This document shows, in pieces, positions 50,468-59,676 of a stretch of 64,000 nucleotides of DNA. The stretch comes from Fibrobacterota bacterium (GTDB lineage Bacteria > Fibrobacterota > Chitinivibrionia > Chitinivibrionales > FEN-1185), in the NCBI GenBank assembly GCA_003165595.1, contig PLWQ01000028.1, forward strand, positions 1 through 64,000, given 5' to 3'. How positions within the stretch are numbered: position 1 is the stretch's first letter; every line of letters starts with the position of its first letter. Both the position numbers and the translations under genes were made by a program. The notes below the pieces were generated by a model. It had not been told where the DNA came from, ran no database searches, and saw nothing but the letters and a program-made list of their open reading frames with translations.

Positions 50468-52639
50468 ATGCCTTCCCAGAAAGCCAACCGAGCGCAGTTC
50501 TATTTCTGCACCGCAGGCCTGCCCATGGAAACGTTCGAGGTAATGAACTTTTCCGGCGCGGACAGGATCTCCTCGGTTTACAAATTCAGCCTCATGCTCA
50601 TTTCCGGCAGGGCCGACATAGCTCCTGATGACGTGGTGAACAAGGCAGCGACGCTGTACATGTTCCGCGACGGCGAATACTACCCCTACTCGGGCATCGT
50701 GTCGGAGTTCCGGTTCGTTGGCAAGAGCCTTGAGCGCGCCTCCTACGCGCTCACCCTGGTTCCCAAGCTGTGGCTCCTCAACCTCAACGTGCAGACTCGC
50801 ATCTTCCAGAAGAAAAAAGTTAACCAGATAGTCAAACTGGTGCTCGACGGGGCGAACCTGTCGGACTACTATACGTTTCAGGTCGACGACGGGAAATACA
50901 CCGAGCTCGAGTATGTGGTGCAGTACCAGGAATCCGACCTCAACTTCATCTCGCGCCTCATGGAAGCGGCAGGCATCTGGTATTTCTTCAACGAGAACCC
51001 CTTATTGGCCGAAGAACTCGACGGAAGCTGCGGCGCGGAAAAACTTATGATATCCGACAAGCCATCGTCGTTCGATTTCGTGGCAACCTCGTCCGACGTG
51101 CCGTTCAGGTCGGTGTCGGGCATGACGGAGCAGATTGACAACGACGACAAGGAGTCGGTGCACGACTTCGAGTCGCTGCGTCAGATCGTGCCCAAGGAAG
51201 TGCTGCTCAAGGATTACAACTACCGCACCCCCGAAATAGACCTCTCAGGGCGCAAGCAGGTGAAAAGCGGCGACGTCGGGACCGTGTATGCGTACGGCGG
51301 ACATTTCAAGAACACCACGGAGGCGGACCGGCTCGCCGAAATAGCCGCGAACCGTTTTGCGTCCCGGAAACTCGTGTACGAGGGCAGCAGCAACTGCCGC
51401 GGCCTGCGCGCAGCCAAGCGTTTCACGCTCCAGGAGCATTTCCTGGACACCCTCAACGGAAAATACGTGGTTACCCAGGTGACGCACCAGGGAAGCCATA
51501 CCATGGAAGGCAACAGCTCCAACGTATACACCTATGTCAACCATTTCTCGTGCATCCCGGCCGCGCAAGCCGACATCTTCAGGCCCCTGGCAATAACGCC
51601 GGTGCCGCGCGTGAACGGCATCATGACCGCGGCAATTGAGGCCAACGGCTCCAACTACGCAGCCCTTGACGACATGGGACGCTATAAAGTCCGCATGCCG
51701 TTCGACTTGTCGAATTCCAATAACTACGAGGCCTCGCGCTATATCCGCCTCGCCCAGCCCTACTCCGGATCGAATTACGGTGTGCATTTTCCCTCACACG
51801 AAGGCGTCGAAATGGTGTGGGCGTGCATCGACGGCAATCCGGACAGGCCTCTGGGCCTTGCCACGATACCCAATGCCAACACGGTTTCGCCCGTGGCAAG
51901 CGCAAACAAAGAGCAGAACCTGATCCGCACGGCTGGCGGCAACGAGATCCTCCTGGACGACACCGACGCCAAGCAGAAGGTGCGGCTCACCTCCAAATCG
52001 CAGCACACGCTTCAATTGGACGACGACCTCAAATGCGTGTTTGTCGAGACAAAAGACCAGAACAAGCTGCTGCTCGACGACAAGAACGAATGCGCGTCGT
52101 GGAACGCCAAGAGCCACACCATCACTATGACCTACAAAAGCGGCAGCGAGGGCATCGTGATAACCACGGCCGACGGTCACATCATCAACATCGACGACAA
52201 GAACAAGAAGTTGACGATTCAGACAAAGGCCGGCAACGTCATGGAGATGGACGACAACGGCAAAAAGATCTGCCTCGCCGACGCGGCGGGGAAGAACAAG
52301 GTGACCCTCGACGGCAACGGCGGAAAGCTCCTGTTCGATTCGCAGGGCGAAATCACCATCACCGCGTCGCAGGACCTTACAATAAAAGCCGCCAACATCA
52401 AGATGGAATCGCAGGGAAAGATAGACCAGAAAGCCACCACCGATTTTAACATCGCAGGGATGAAGATCAGCGAAAAGGCCGACATGGACGTGGAAGTAAA
52501 GGGCATGAACATAAAGATGGAGGCCCAGATGAACATGGGGCTCAAGGGAACCATGCAGGCCAAATTGGAGGGCATGATGACCGAGGTGTCGGCCGACGTT
52601 ATGGCAAAAGTCAAGGGCACCATGGTGATGATAAATTAG
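50468..52639 (+). CDS. vgrG: VgrG-like spike protein of a contractile injection system
   Basis: 723 residues after AAGGAG. N-terminal half: gp27/phage late-control-D-like domain (FEVMNFSGADRISSVYKFSLML... ,TRIFQKKKVNQIVKLVL, YVVQYQESDLNFISRLMEAAGIWYFF, which is the VgrG hallmark). Next the gp5 OB-fold (RYKVRMPFD...YIRLAQPYSGSNYGVHFPSHEGVEMVWACIDGNPDRPL), then a C-terminal triple-strand beta-helix built of short repeats (KIDQKATTDFNIAGMKISEKADMDVEVKGMNIKMEAQ). It forms the trimeric needle that carries PAAR tip and effectors. GC-rich, unlike flanking toxin genes. Confidence 0.9.
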   Translation: MPSQKANRAQFYFCTAGLPMETFEVMNFSGADRISSVYKFSLMLISGRADIAPDDVVNKAATLYMFRDGEYYPYSGIVSEFRFVGKSLERASYALTLVPKLWLLNLNVQTRIFQKKKVNQIVKLVLDGANLSDYYTFQVDDGKYTELEYVVQYQESDLNFISRLMEAAGIWYFFNENPLLAEELDGSCGAEKLMISDKPSSFDFVATSSDVPFRSVSGMTEQIDNDDKESVHDFESLRQIVPKEVLLKDYNYRTPEIDLSGRKQVKSGDVGTVYAYGGHFKNTTEADRLAEIAANRFASRKLVYEGSSNCRGLRAAKRFTLQEHFLDTLNGKYVVTQVTHQGSHTMEGNSSNVYTYVNHFSCIPAAQADIFRPLAITPVPRVNGIMTAAIEANGSNYAALDDMGRYKVRMPFDLSNSNNYEASRYIRLAQPYSGSNYGVHFPSHEGVEMVWACIDGNPDRPLGLATIPNANTVSPVASANKEQNLIRTAGGNEILLDDTDAKQKVRLTSKSQHTLQLDDDLKCVFVETKDQNKLLLDDKNECASWNAKSHTITMTYKSGSEGIVITTADGHIINIDDKNKKLTIQTKAGNVMEMDDNGKKICLADAAGKNKVTLDGNGGKLLFDSQGEITITASQDLTIKAANIKMESQGKIDQKATTDFNIAGMKISEKADMDVEVKGMNIKMEAQMNMGLKGTMQAKLEGMMTEVSADVMAKVKGTMVMIN

Positions 52640-52658
52640 ATGGAAGACGAAAAAGGAC

Positions 52659-52838
52659 TTCACCGCAAAGGCGCAAAGGATTTGAAAAGAATGCGAACCT
52701 CCAAGAATTGTTCTAAAGTCATTGCAAGGAGTGTGGCGACGTGGCAACCGCCCGTTCTTGCATTTTTGCAGGTACCTAATGTTTTTGGCCGGAGGCAAAC
52801 TCACTCTTTCTTTGCGCCCTTTGCGCCTTTGCGGTGAT
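52659..52838. repeat. inverted repeat of the CACCGCAAAGGCGCAAAGG family, first copy
   Basis: Left arm CACCGCAAAGGCGCAAAGG at 52661-52679 and right arm TTTGCGCCTTTGCGGTG at 52820-52836, with an extra TTTGCGCCC unit beside it. A second, shorter version is at 54003-54094. They flank the gene at 52936. Confidence 0.75.
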
Positions 52839-52935
52839 GCATTAGCAGTTTGATCCGGATGCCATGGCATTCACCGTTGCAAAATGCCATTTTTACAGGG
52901 AAGGCAGTCACAACAACCTTCTCAAAGGAACTCCT

Positions 52936-53994
52936 ATGAATCGATCCCGCACAAAATGCCCAATCCTGTTTCGGGCCCTCTGCGCATCGCTGCTGGGGTT
53001 TTTGGTCCTGCCGCGAGCGACAAACGCGACCGTATTCCTGGTCACCGACACTGTCGTGATCGGCGGCAAAACCGCAATCGTGCGCGGATCGTCGGAACTG
53101 ATGGGAAACAGGAACGATCCGAATTCCAACGTACTTCTTCACGTGTTCGACGCTGACTCCACCACGAGCTGGTTCGAAGGCAGCCAGATGAGCGGCGAGG
53201 GCGAATGGTGGGAACTTAGATTCGCCGACAAGAAGAAGATCAAGGGCATGATCTTTGGGGCCGGTTGCAGAACAGACTATATATGCCTCGGTGACAACAG
53301 CGTGCCACGGGTGATTAAGGTAAGGCTCGATGAAAAACCAGGCTTCGATTACACGTTCGACTGGGACGCGATGGAAGGCCCGCCCTCCAATCTCACTCAA
53401 GAAGAAGTTAACATGCGCAAATGCCTGTTCTGGTTCAACACCGATACCGCGTTCAGCTCCAACGTGTTTCAGATCAAATTTTCCGAAGTGCGCAAAGGCG
53501 GCCGCTACCAGAAACTCGCCATGTCCGACTTCGAGCTCATCGACCCCTCGGATACGCGCTTCGAGCTGTTCGATATCCTGTCGCCGCTCACGATTAATCC
53601 CAACGACCTGAGCGTCATCAACTCGCCCGGCCTGATCATCGGAAACGACGAGCCGCTGCGCATCAAGGAATTCGTGGACAGCATATACGGCGACGCCAAA
53701 ACCGATGCGTGGAAGAAGGACTCGGCCAAGATAGACCAGGGCCTTAACGCCGGCATGCACGCGATCACAGACGGCGAGCAGGTCGCGGCGCTTATCGGCG
53801 TGCTCAAACAACTGCTTATCAAGAACAACAAAATGGTCCGCTATCTCCAGGTTGGCCGCGTCACGACGTACATGATCCAGGCCGGCACCATATACCTGGC
53901 CGGGAAACAGTGGGACATCTGGCGGTATTTCTCGACGATCAGGACGGCAAAGGGGCTGGAAGTGACGATACGGTATGTACCGTTTGCGAATTGA
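52936..53994 (+). CDS. secreted protein with discoidin/NADase-type glycan-binding-like domain
   Basis: 352 residues from the ATG at 52936 with AAAGGAACTCCT upstream; the longer frame lacks a signal peptide. Signal peptide to about residue 31 (ALCASLLGFLVLPRATNA). Residues ~35-190 resemble discoidin-like glycan-binding domains: DADSTTSWFEGSQMSGEGEWWELRFADKKKIKGMIFGAGC...KVRLDE...QIKFSEVRKGGRYQKLAMSDFELID. The C-terminal ~140 residues are helical/unassigned. It is separated from the VgrG and PAAR genes by the inverted repeats and might be an insertion rather than part of the spike set. Confidence 0.65.
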   Translation: MNRSRTKCPILFRALCASLLGFLVLPRATNATVFLVTDTVVIGGKTAIVRGSSELMGNRNDPNSNVLLHVFDADSTTSWFEGSQMSGEGEWWELRFADKKKIKGMIFGAGCRTDYICLGDNSVPRVIKVRLDEKPGFDYTFDWDAMEGPPSNLTQEEVNMRKCLFWFNTDTAFSSNVFQIKFSEVRKGGRYQKLAMSDFELIDPSDTRFELFDILSPLTINPNDLSVINSPGLIIGNDEPLRIKEFVDSIYGDAKTDAWKKDSAKIDQGLNAGMHAITDGEQVAALIGVLKQLLIKNNKMVRYLQVGRVTTYMIQAGTIYLAGKQWDIWRYFSTIRTAKGLEVTIRYVPFAN

Positions 53995-54002
53995 AAAAAA
54001 CA

Positions 54003-54094
54003 TTCACCGCAAAAGCGCAAAGAAGAGAATGATGATTTTGATTTGAAATTGACATTTAATTATTCCTTTGCGTACTTTGCGTCTTTGCGGTGAA
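54003..54094. repeat. inverted repeat of the CACCGCAAAGGCGCAAAGG family, second copy
   Basis: Left arm CACCGCAAAAGCGCAAAG at 54005-54022; right arm CTTTGCGTCTTTGCGGTG at 54075-54092. It ends 23 bases before the PAAR start codon. Confidence 0.75.
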
Positions 54095-54116
54095 ATCTTC
54101 CCGGCGGAGCGAAACT

Positions 54117-54599
54117 ATGGGAAAGCCTGCTGCTCGACTCGGCGATTCCACCTGCCACGGCGGGGTCATAACCGGCCCCGGATGCCCCACGGTGCTTATC
54201 GGCAGCATGCCCGCAGCCACCATGGGCGACATGCACGTGTGTCCCATGGTCACGCCCGGCACTCCGCCTATTCCGCACGTCGGCGGGCCCATTACTCTGG
54301 GCAGCACCGGCGTGTTCATCGGCGGCAAACCGGCTGCGCGCATGGGAGACATGGCAGTGTGCGTCGGTCCGCCCAGCACCATCATCCTGGGCTGCATGAC
54401 CGTTCTTATCGGTGAAGCGGGCGCGGGCGGCGGCGGGGGCGGCGCAGGAGCGGGCGGAGGGGGCGGCGGAGGCTCGGGTACCGCGGGAGCGCTCACGTCC
54501 GCGTCGATTGCCGGACAGACGCCGCAGCCGGCAAAACAAGAAGACCATTTTCTTGATATTACATTTGTTGATAAAAGTAATACGCCTATAGGCGGATAG
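54117..54599 (+). CDS. PAAR-domain spike tip with truncated effector tail
   Basis: 160 residues from the ATG at 54117 (GGAG site). Two PAAR motif copies: MGKPAARLGDSTCHGG and KPAARMGDMAVCVGP, with the Cys/His pattern that binds zinc and caps VgrG. A Gly/Ala-rich hinge (about 107-126) follows, then 40 residues ending HFLDITFVDKSNTPIGG. That ending looks like the first strands of an Ig/transthyretin-like effector domain ('F.D....PI.G') cut off by a stop, so the tail is probably truncated. Confidence 0.88.
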   Translation: MGKPAARLGDSTCHGGVITGPGCPTVLIGSMPAATMGDMHVCPMVTPGTPPIPHVGGPITLGSTGVFIGGKPAARMGDMAVCVGPPSTIILGCMTVLIGEAGAGGGGGGAGAGGGGGGGSGTAGALTSASIAGQTPQPAKQEDHFLDITFVDKSNTPIGG

Positions 54600-54694
54600 G
54601 TCATCAGATCCAAGTAAATCAAATCCTGTTCTGAAGTTAAGATCATGGATTTTGCTTCGTCAATGTTTGCTGTGTTTGATTAGGAGAAACTTCA

Positions 54695-57064
54695 TTGGCA
54701 ACTCAATATCAGCATGATCATCCGGATAATCGTAAAACGAGCGGGGTCGTCTCAAGTACGGTCAAGGAGAATGGCGTTGCTGAGGGAAGCCATACGGTGA
54801 AGATTTTTCCGAACTTGATTCACGCTGAATGGTCGAAGCAGGAAGCGGACCTCAAAGACACGGTCCAGATGAAAGTTAGGGGATTATATTTCCCCGACGG
54901 CGAACAAGTTGAGTTTGAAGTTTTTGAAGTAGACGGAAGCGAGAAAAGCATTACAAAAGAGCCATTGCCTGCGACAATGAGCAACAACACTGCCCAGGTT
55001 TCCTGGAAATATCCCGTGGACAAAGATGGAAACATACGAAAGGGTTCATCGCAACCGGAGTTTTTCTTCAAATGCACACCAAAGAACTCGTCAGGAACGC
55101 CGGTAAAGTCAGCAAGGCTAAAGATCACGGGAACAATTTCAATTTCATTGGTCGATGAATATGGTGAGCCTGTAAAAATCGAACCTGCCATGATAAAGAC
55201 TTCCTACAGGCAACTGATTGATGCAACCACCGACAACGTTGGGGTAATTACTTTAAAAAGAATTCCCATCGGGTTTCATCGAATAAAGTTTACCAAAGAC
55301 CCGCTTATTGACCTCAATGCAGAACAAACAGTAGAAAGCATACGCGAGTTTCCGCCTTTTTTTCCACTTTCATTTTCCAGCCAGAACAAGTTCTACGGAA
55401 ACTCCTATTATCTCGCTTGTTCGCATGAAGTAAAGGAATCGAAGTACAAACGAACAGTTAAAAGGCCTACGTTTTTTGAAGTTGTTCCTTCTTGGGAAGA
55501 AAATGGGGCCGACAAGGTTTCTATCTTTGCAGATCCTCGCCGGGAAGTGAAAGACCCCAATGGGAAACCTTTGGAGTCGGTGGGCAAGGAAGGCGGCTTG
55601 GCAAAATCCGTTTTTGAGTGCGCCTATTCGCCCGGAGATGGCAAGGCGAACTTTTTCGAAAAGACGTTCTGGCATTCATTTACAAAACCGAATGAATACA
55701 AGATAACTGTCGGTAAACAACAGGTTACGCTGCGGGCGTTTTGCCCGGACACGTATGGAATAAAAATTTCCTTGCCAGCATTAAGAAAAATGAGCGGCGG
55801 TGTGAAACTCGGAAAAGAGGCTGATCTTAAAGACCAATCCGGCAACACAATTACGCCTGCTCCAAGCAAACCTCCCATTGAAGGCAAAACAAATGGCTGG
55901 GGTTCTTTGCACATGAAGCGGGAAAAACCCGACAATAAAGTTCCAATCGAGCTTTCCAGAAACGGAAACGCCCTAGAAATTTCCTCTATTAAAGTACTCG
56001 GCGGGATACTGAAAACGATTGGCGAAGTGGAAAACATAATTGAGCAAATTAAGGAAGCTGTCCCGAAGGCTGGAATATACTTTGATTTGGAAATTGGTGT
56101 GCTGCAGGGTTCACTTGCAGCCACCTTTTGCTGGAAAGAATATAAGGACCATCGCGCCTATTTTTGTATCGCTGCCAATATTGATATTGTTCTCTTCTCG
56201 ATTGGAATGGAAATAGGTGTTGGAGTCAGCGGCTTCGCTTGTGCCTTGCAGATATTTGGAAAAGTTGAAGGAAAAGTGACATTATCCTACAAGGGAGAAC
56301 GAATTTCACCTGACGGGGACAAAGAACTTCAAATTCCTATTGGAGCAGGGGTCTCCATTGAAGGAAGTCTTGGCATCCGACTTCAGGTTATTTACATGGC
56401 TACAGCAACGGGAGCTATCAAGACGGCAATTGAACTTCAAAATGGATGTCTAAAAATAAATAGCGAAGAGGGTGTGAGTGTTTCCTGCGGTCTAAAATGG
56501 ACTGGAATCAAGGGCTCAATTTCTGTTTCTGCAAGTGCTGGAAAAAAGGGAGGCGAAGGCGAAGGAGATGATGACGATGACGGTGAAATTAAGCAAGACC
56601 AGGATAAGAATAAGGTTGCTGAAGGATCGTGGGAAAAAGAATGGGTAGAAGGAAAAGACCTCGGCACCCTTCAGTTCCCTTCTTTGGAAGAATATACGCC
56701 GCCTATTATTCAACGTGAAGATGTCAAACGCATAATCGGGGAGGTGTTTGATAAGAAAGGAAAAATAAAGATATTTGTTTCCTTTGGAAGAGTTTATCCG
56801 AACCTTATTGATGATCTTGAAGAGGCAATAAATAGGAATGATAAGATCCGTCGAACCCAAAGGAATATTCAGGCCCTTGCATATGAAATACACAAAGCAT
56901 TATGGAAGATTTCAACAAAGGACATAATGCAAAAGGATCGAATTGTAGATATGCGTGATTATATGACCTTTCGTGACTCTGAAGGATTGGATGCTATCCT
57001 GAAACAAAACGGTGATTCTGCGCATGAATTGGCAAATTCACTATCCAAAAGCGAAAAGGAATAA
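54695..57064 (+). CDS. large modular toxin-like effector with Ig-like front and variable C-terminal module
   Basis: 789 residues from a TTG start (GGAGAAA upstream). AT-rich DNA. Front ~40-250: two or three Ig-like beta domains (HAEWSKQEADLKDTVQMKVRGLYFPDGEQVEFEVFEV...; ISISLVDEYGEPVKIEPA). Core ~440-610: beta-rich repeats shared with the 45656 protein. A polar hinge follows (GKKGGEGEGDDDDDGEIKQDQD). C-terminal module ~640-789: EEYTPPIIQREDVKRIIGEVFDKK... which shares YxPPIIxRED with the orphan tail at 59200. This is the usual layout of a polymorphic toxin: conserved carrier, hinge, exchangeable toxin end. No known toxin motif recognised. The next gene is a candidate immunity/partner protein. 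Confidence 0.65.
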   Translation: MATQYQHDHPDNRKTSGVVSSTVKENGVAEGSHTVKIFPNLIHAEWSKQEADLKDTVQMKVRGLYFPDGEQVEFEVFEVDGSEKSITKEPLPATMSNNTAQVSWKYPVDKDGNIRKGSSQPEFFFKCTPKNSSGTPVKSARLKITGTISISLVDEYGEPVKIEPAMIKTSYRQLIDATTDNVGVITLKRIPIGFHRIKFTKDPLIDLNAEQTVESIREFPPFFPLSFSSQNKFYGNSYYLACSHEVKESKYKRTVKRPTFFEVVPSWEENGADKVSIFADPRREVKDPNGKPLESVGKEGGLAKSVFECAYSPGDGKANFFEKTFWHSFTKPNEYKITVGKQQVTLRAFCPDTYGIKISLPALRKMSGGVKLGKEADLKDQSGNTITPAPSKPPIEGKTNGWGSLHMKREKPDNKVPIELSRNGNALEISSIKVLGGILKTIGEVENIIEQIKEAVPKAGIYFDLEIGVLQGSLAATFCWKEYKDHRAYFCIAANIDIVLFSIGMEIGVGVSGFACALQIFGKVEGKVTLSYKGERISPDGDKELQIPIGAGVSIEGSLGIRLQVIYMATATGAIKTAIELQNGCLKINSEEGVSVSCGLKWTGIKGSISVSASAGKKGGEGEGDDDDDGEIKQDQDKNKVAEGSWEKEWVEGKDLGTLQFPSLEEYTPPIIQREDVKRIIGEVFDKKGKIKIFVSFGRVYPNLIDDLEEAINRNDKIRRTQRNIQALAYEIHKALWKISTKDIMQKDRIVDMRDYMTFRDSEGLDAILKQNGDSAHELANSLSKSEKE

Positions 57065-57067
57065 GGA

Positions 57068-57883
57068 ATGAGCAATCCACCTGTATGCAATATTGAATGT
57101 TCCGCCAGAAACTGCATCTTGGAAATTATTATTAACGGTCTAAAGGTCTGCCGAAAGAACGCGGCCAACGGACTCGCCTTCAACTATCCATTTAATACGG
57201 AAGTAATCGGAAAGGGAAACAAGATACTTGTTAGAGCATATCCGACGGTGGCAAATGACGGTAAAATAGCGACATTCGATGATGTTTGGATTAGCGGCGC
57301 CATCAAGCAATATGGGACCGACGACATAAGTGGGCCTGAAAACGGGAGAATCATTAGTGCAATTGATTTTGAAATTGTCAAGCAAAATCGCCAAAAAGAC
57401 GCAGGCATCATTCCGAATCTTGCAGCTTTATTTCCAATCAGCGAAACCTATTCATTTGACAATGAAGATGGTTTGTCCTTTAAGGATCGATTGATTGATG
57501 CGCCTGTTATAAAGGATGAAAATGTGGTTCTTGATTACGCCCGTCACCTTCGCGAATTGATACAGCAGAGGAATACAAAAGAACTCTTTGAAGAATATAA
57601 AACAAAGCTGGACGATTATGATAATGCCTACCCAGATCAAAAGGAGGAGGATAATTTTGAGTGGTTTAAGAAATTGATGGAAAAGAAGTATTATCCACGC
57701 GGCCCGGTGGATGATTTCAAAGACGAGGAACTGCTTCTGGTTCCCTGGTGCGACGGCCGCGTGTGGGAAATAGCACTTAAACCGGACCGTGCTTTTTTTT
57801 GTACTAAAGGCTTAAACGGGAAGAGACTCTCAATCGAGGTTTTCGTTGGGATGATCGATAATAAATTAAGAATCATTCGGTAA
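57068..57883 (+). CDS. partner protein, paralogue 2 of three in the island
   Basis: 271 residues, 3 bases after the 789-residue toxin-like gene (AAGGA site). N-terminal beta region as in the other two paralogues; the C-terminal half is highly conserved with the 60324 protein: DYDNAYPDQKEEDNFEWF, then PWCDGRVWEIAL and GLNGKRLSIEVFVGMIDNKLRIIR. The WCDGR(V/I)WEI motif is the best tag for the family. Close coupling to the toxin-like gene suggests cognate immunity or chaperone. Function not known. Confidence 0.6.
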   Translation: MSNPPVCNIECSARNCILEIIINGLKVCRKNAANGLAFNYPFNTEVIGKGNKILVRAYPTVANDGKIATFDDVWISGAIKQYGTDDISGPENGRIISAIDFEIVKQNRQKDAGIIPNLAALFPISETYSFDNEDGLSFKDRLIDAPVIKDENVVLDYARHLRELIQQRNTKELFEEYKTKLDDYDNAYPDQKEEDNFEWFKKLMEKKYYPRGPVDDFKDEELLLVPWCDGRVWEIALKPDRAFFCTKGLNGKRLSIEVFVGMIDNKLRIIR

Positions 57884-57899
57884 CAAAAGGACTTTTTGC

Positions 57900-59057
57900 A
57901 TGGCTCAATCCGACATCGATCTGGCGCTTCAGGATCTTGAAAAAACCAGAATCAAGTCTCTGCTCTTTTGTATCATCCCCTTTTGCGTACTTACCGGATT
58001 TTCCTTTTTGCTTAAATATCTCATTCAGCATTTTACTAACCCTGGAGTTGTCGGAACTGTGTTGATTTTTCTCTTTCCTTTGTTTCTCGCTCTTATTCTG
58101 TCGGCATCTGTTATGTACCCTTATAAGGATCAATTCAGAAAAAACATTGTTCCCAAACTGATGTCGAGTTTCTTTTCAAGATCGACATTTTCTCCAGGCA
58201 AGCATCTCAACGCGGTCGAAACTTTCAAAAGCAACATGTTCATTACCGATTCCTATGCTGGTAATGATTACTATGGACTTTTCACAATTAAAGAGCAAGA
58301 ATGCAGTGTCCTGGCTGAGATGGTTCGCATAGGAGTTGGGAAACATAATGTTGGTTCGAGTCATCGTTGGTTGACCAAAAGCGGTAATGGCGGGTTTCAC
58401 GGATTGTTTATAAAAATCGATTTACCTGAGTTAAGACCGGATTTTTCCAGCAAAGAAGAAAATTTTGTCGTAATGCCCCACGGTAGATCATTGTCCGAGG
58501 ATATTTCCAGTGTTACCTTGACAATAGCATACAATCCAAACATTGAAAGAGAAACCTGGGCACAGATGTCATCTTTTGCATACAAGGACAATCCTAAAGT
58601 TTTTAAAACTGTTAAACGACTCATCGATTCGCAAATTCAAAAAATGGAAGATTCGCAAAAGGTCCAATCCTTTGTTCAATCTTATCTCGAAAAACATGAG
58701 CTTACTGATAACCTTCAGTTAATCTGGCAAGCATCGGAACAGGTGCCCGTTGAAGATTCGGAATTCAACAGCCATTTTGTCGCTTACGCAAAAACGCCCG
58801 AAGCAAAAAGATTAATTCAAAATTCGATGTTTCGGCACAAGTTCATGGAGATTAGAGAGAAATGGAAACTTCCAATGTACTTTTCGGTTCAAGGAACAAA
58901 ATGCTATGTGGCATTTAGCAAAAAGAACGATCTGTTCTGTCCATCCATTTGGGTACCGTTAAATAAGAAAACAGAAACACGGTTGAAAAGTGATGTTGAA
59001 GAGCTTTTGTCGTTGATTCGTTCTGCTGTGTCAATCGCAAACGCGGTTGTTCTTTAA
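57900..59057 (+). CDS. DUF3137-like membrane protein
   Basis: 385 residues. Two membrane helices at about 20-40 and 48-72 (LLFCIIPFCVLTGFSFLL, VVGTVLIFLFPLFLALILSA), then a large cytoplasmic domain containing FITDSYAGNDYYGLFTIKEQECSVLAE, HGLFIKIDLPEL and AYNPNIERETWAQM, which follow the DUF3137 pattern ('SD.Y.GEDy..G', 'F.Glf'). The remnant of a second toxin tail begins about 20 bases after its stop. Role unknown; likely membrane partner in the island. Confidence 0.6.
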   Translation: MAQSDIDLALQDLEKTRIKSLLFCIIPFCVLTGFSFLLKYLIQHFTNPGVVGTVLIFLFPLFLALILSASVMYPYKDQFRKNIVPKLMSSFFSRSTFSPGKHLNAVETFKSNMFITDSYAGNDYYGLFTIKEQECSVLAEMVRIGVGKHNVGSSHRWLTKSGNGGFHGLFIKIDLPELRPDFSSKEENFVVMPHGRSLSEDISSVTLTIAYNPNIERETWAQMSSFAYKDNPKVFKTVKRLIDSQIQKMEDSQKVQSFVQSYLEKHELTDNLQLIWQASEQVPVEDSEFNSHFVAYAKTPEAKRLIQNSMFRHKFMEIREKWKLPMYFSVQGTKCYVAFSKKNDLFCPSIWVPLNKKTETRLKSDVEELLSLIRSAVSIANAVVL

Positions 59058-59078
59058 GTTATATATGGAGAATGAATC

Positions 59079-59199
59079 GAGAACGCCTGCGCGCTGAAAT
59101 GGTCCGGAATTACCGGAAAACTCAAAGTCTCTGCCGGCCCCGCAAAAAAGGGAAGGCGTCGACGAGAAGACACCGGACCTACACAATCAGCCGAAGGAA
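59079..59199 (+). pseudogene. remnant of toxin-core sequence ahead of the orphan tail
   Basis: In the frame of position 59091 this DNA reads NACALKWSGITGKLKVSAGP, aligning with CGLKWTGIKGSISVSA at about residue 597 of the 789-residue protein. There is no start codon. At the run of six A residues (59144-59149) the frame is lost; dropping one A joins it to the frame of the ORF at 59200 and continues the alignment through the polar hinge. Confidence 0.65.
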
Positions 59200-59673
59200 A
59201 TGGAAGACACGGTCAGCCAAACCTACGAGCACGAGCTGATCAAGTCCGTGGATTTGAAGAAATGGGAATGGTCAAAGAATGGGGAAAAGGAGTACAATCC
59301 GCCGATTATACCGAGGGAAGATTTGCATAAGATGCTGAAGAAGAGGTTGACAGAAGGGAAAAGTATTCGGGTAAGAATTGGTGAAGAATGGCTTGGGCTC
59401 AAACATGAGTATATGGATCCGGATAAAATGGCGGAGAAAATCGAAGAAAAGATTCATGATAGAAATGATATACGAAAAGATCCAAAATCAGCCGAAGCGC
59501 TGGCTTTCAAGATCAGGTCAAGTCTTGATGCGATTATGAATACGCCTTTTCGAGGTACGGTCGTTTTCATGGAGCAACAAGAGTTTGTGGCTTTCCTCAA
59601 AGGAGAAGATTTAAAGGCGATTTTTGACGAGGATATTGATCCAATTCAACAGATCATTAACGGCCCGGACTAA
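59200..59673 (+). CDS. orphan toxin C-terminal module
   Basis: 157 residues. SKNGEKEYNPPIIPREDLHKMLKKRL aligns with EEYTPPIIQREDVKRIIGEVF in the C-terminal module of the 789-residue protein, and both end in helical regions (AEALAFKIRSSLDAIM / IQALAYEIHKALWKI). The preceding bases are a frameshifted fragment of the toxin core, so this looks like a displaced toxin end lacking its carrier, as found downstream of Rhs and other polymorphic toxins. AAGGAA directly abuts its ATG, so independent translation is uncertain. The partner gene for it would be the paralogue at 60324. Confidence 0.55.
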   Translation: MEDTVSQTYEHELIKSVDLKKWEWSKNGEKEYNPPIIPREDLHKMLKKRLTEGKSIRVRIGEEWLGLKHEYMDPDKMAEKIEEKIHDRNDIRKDPKSAEALAFKIRSSLDAIMNTPFRGTVVFMEQQEFVAFLKGEDLKAIFDEDIDPIQQIINGPD

Positions 59674-59676
59674 ACA

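Noticed and set aside
52800-54003. 400-codon minus-strand frame across the secreted gene at 52936
   Set aside because: Antisense shadow; the plus strand has a ribosome site, signal peptide and domain-like sequence.
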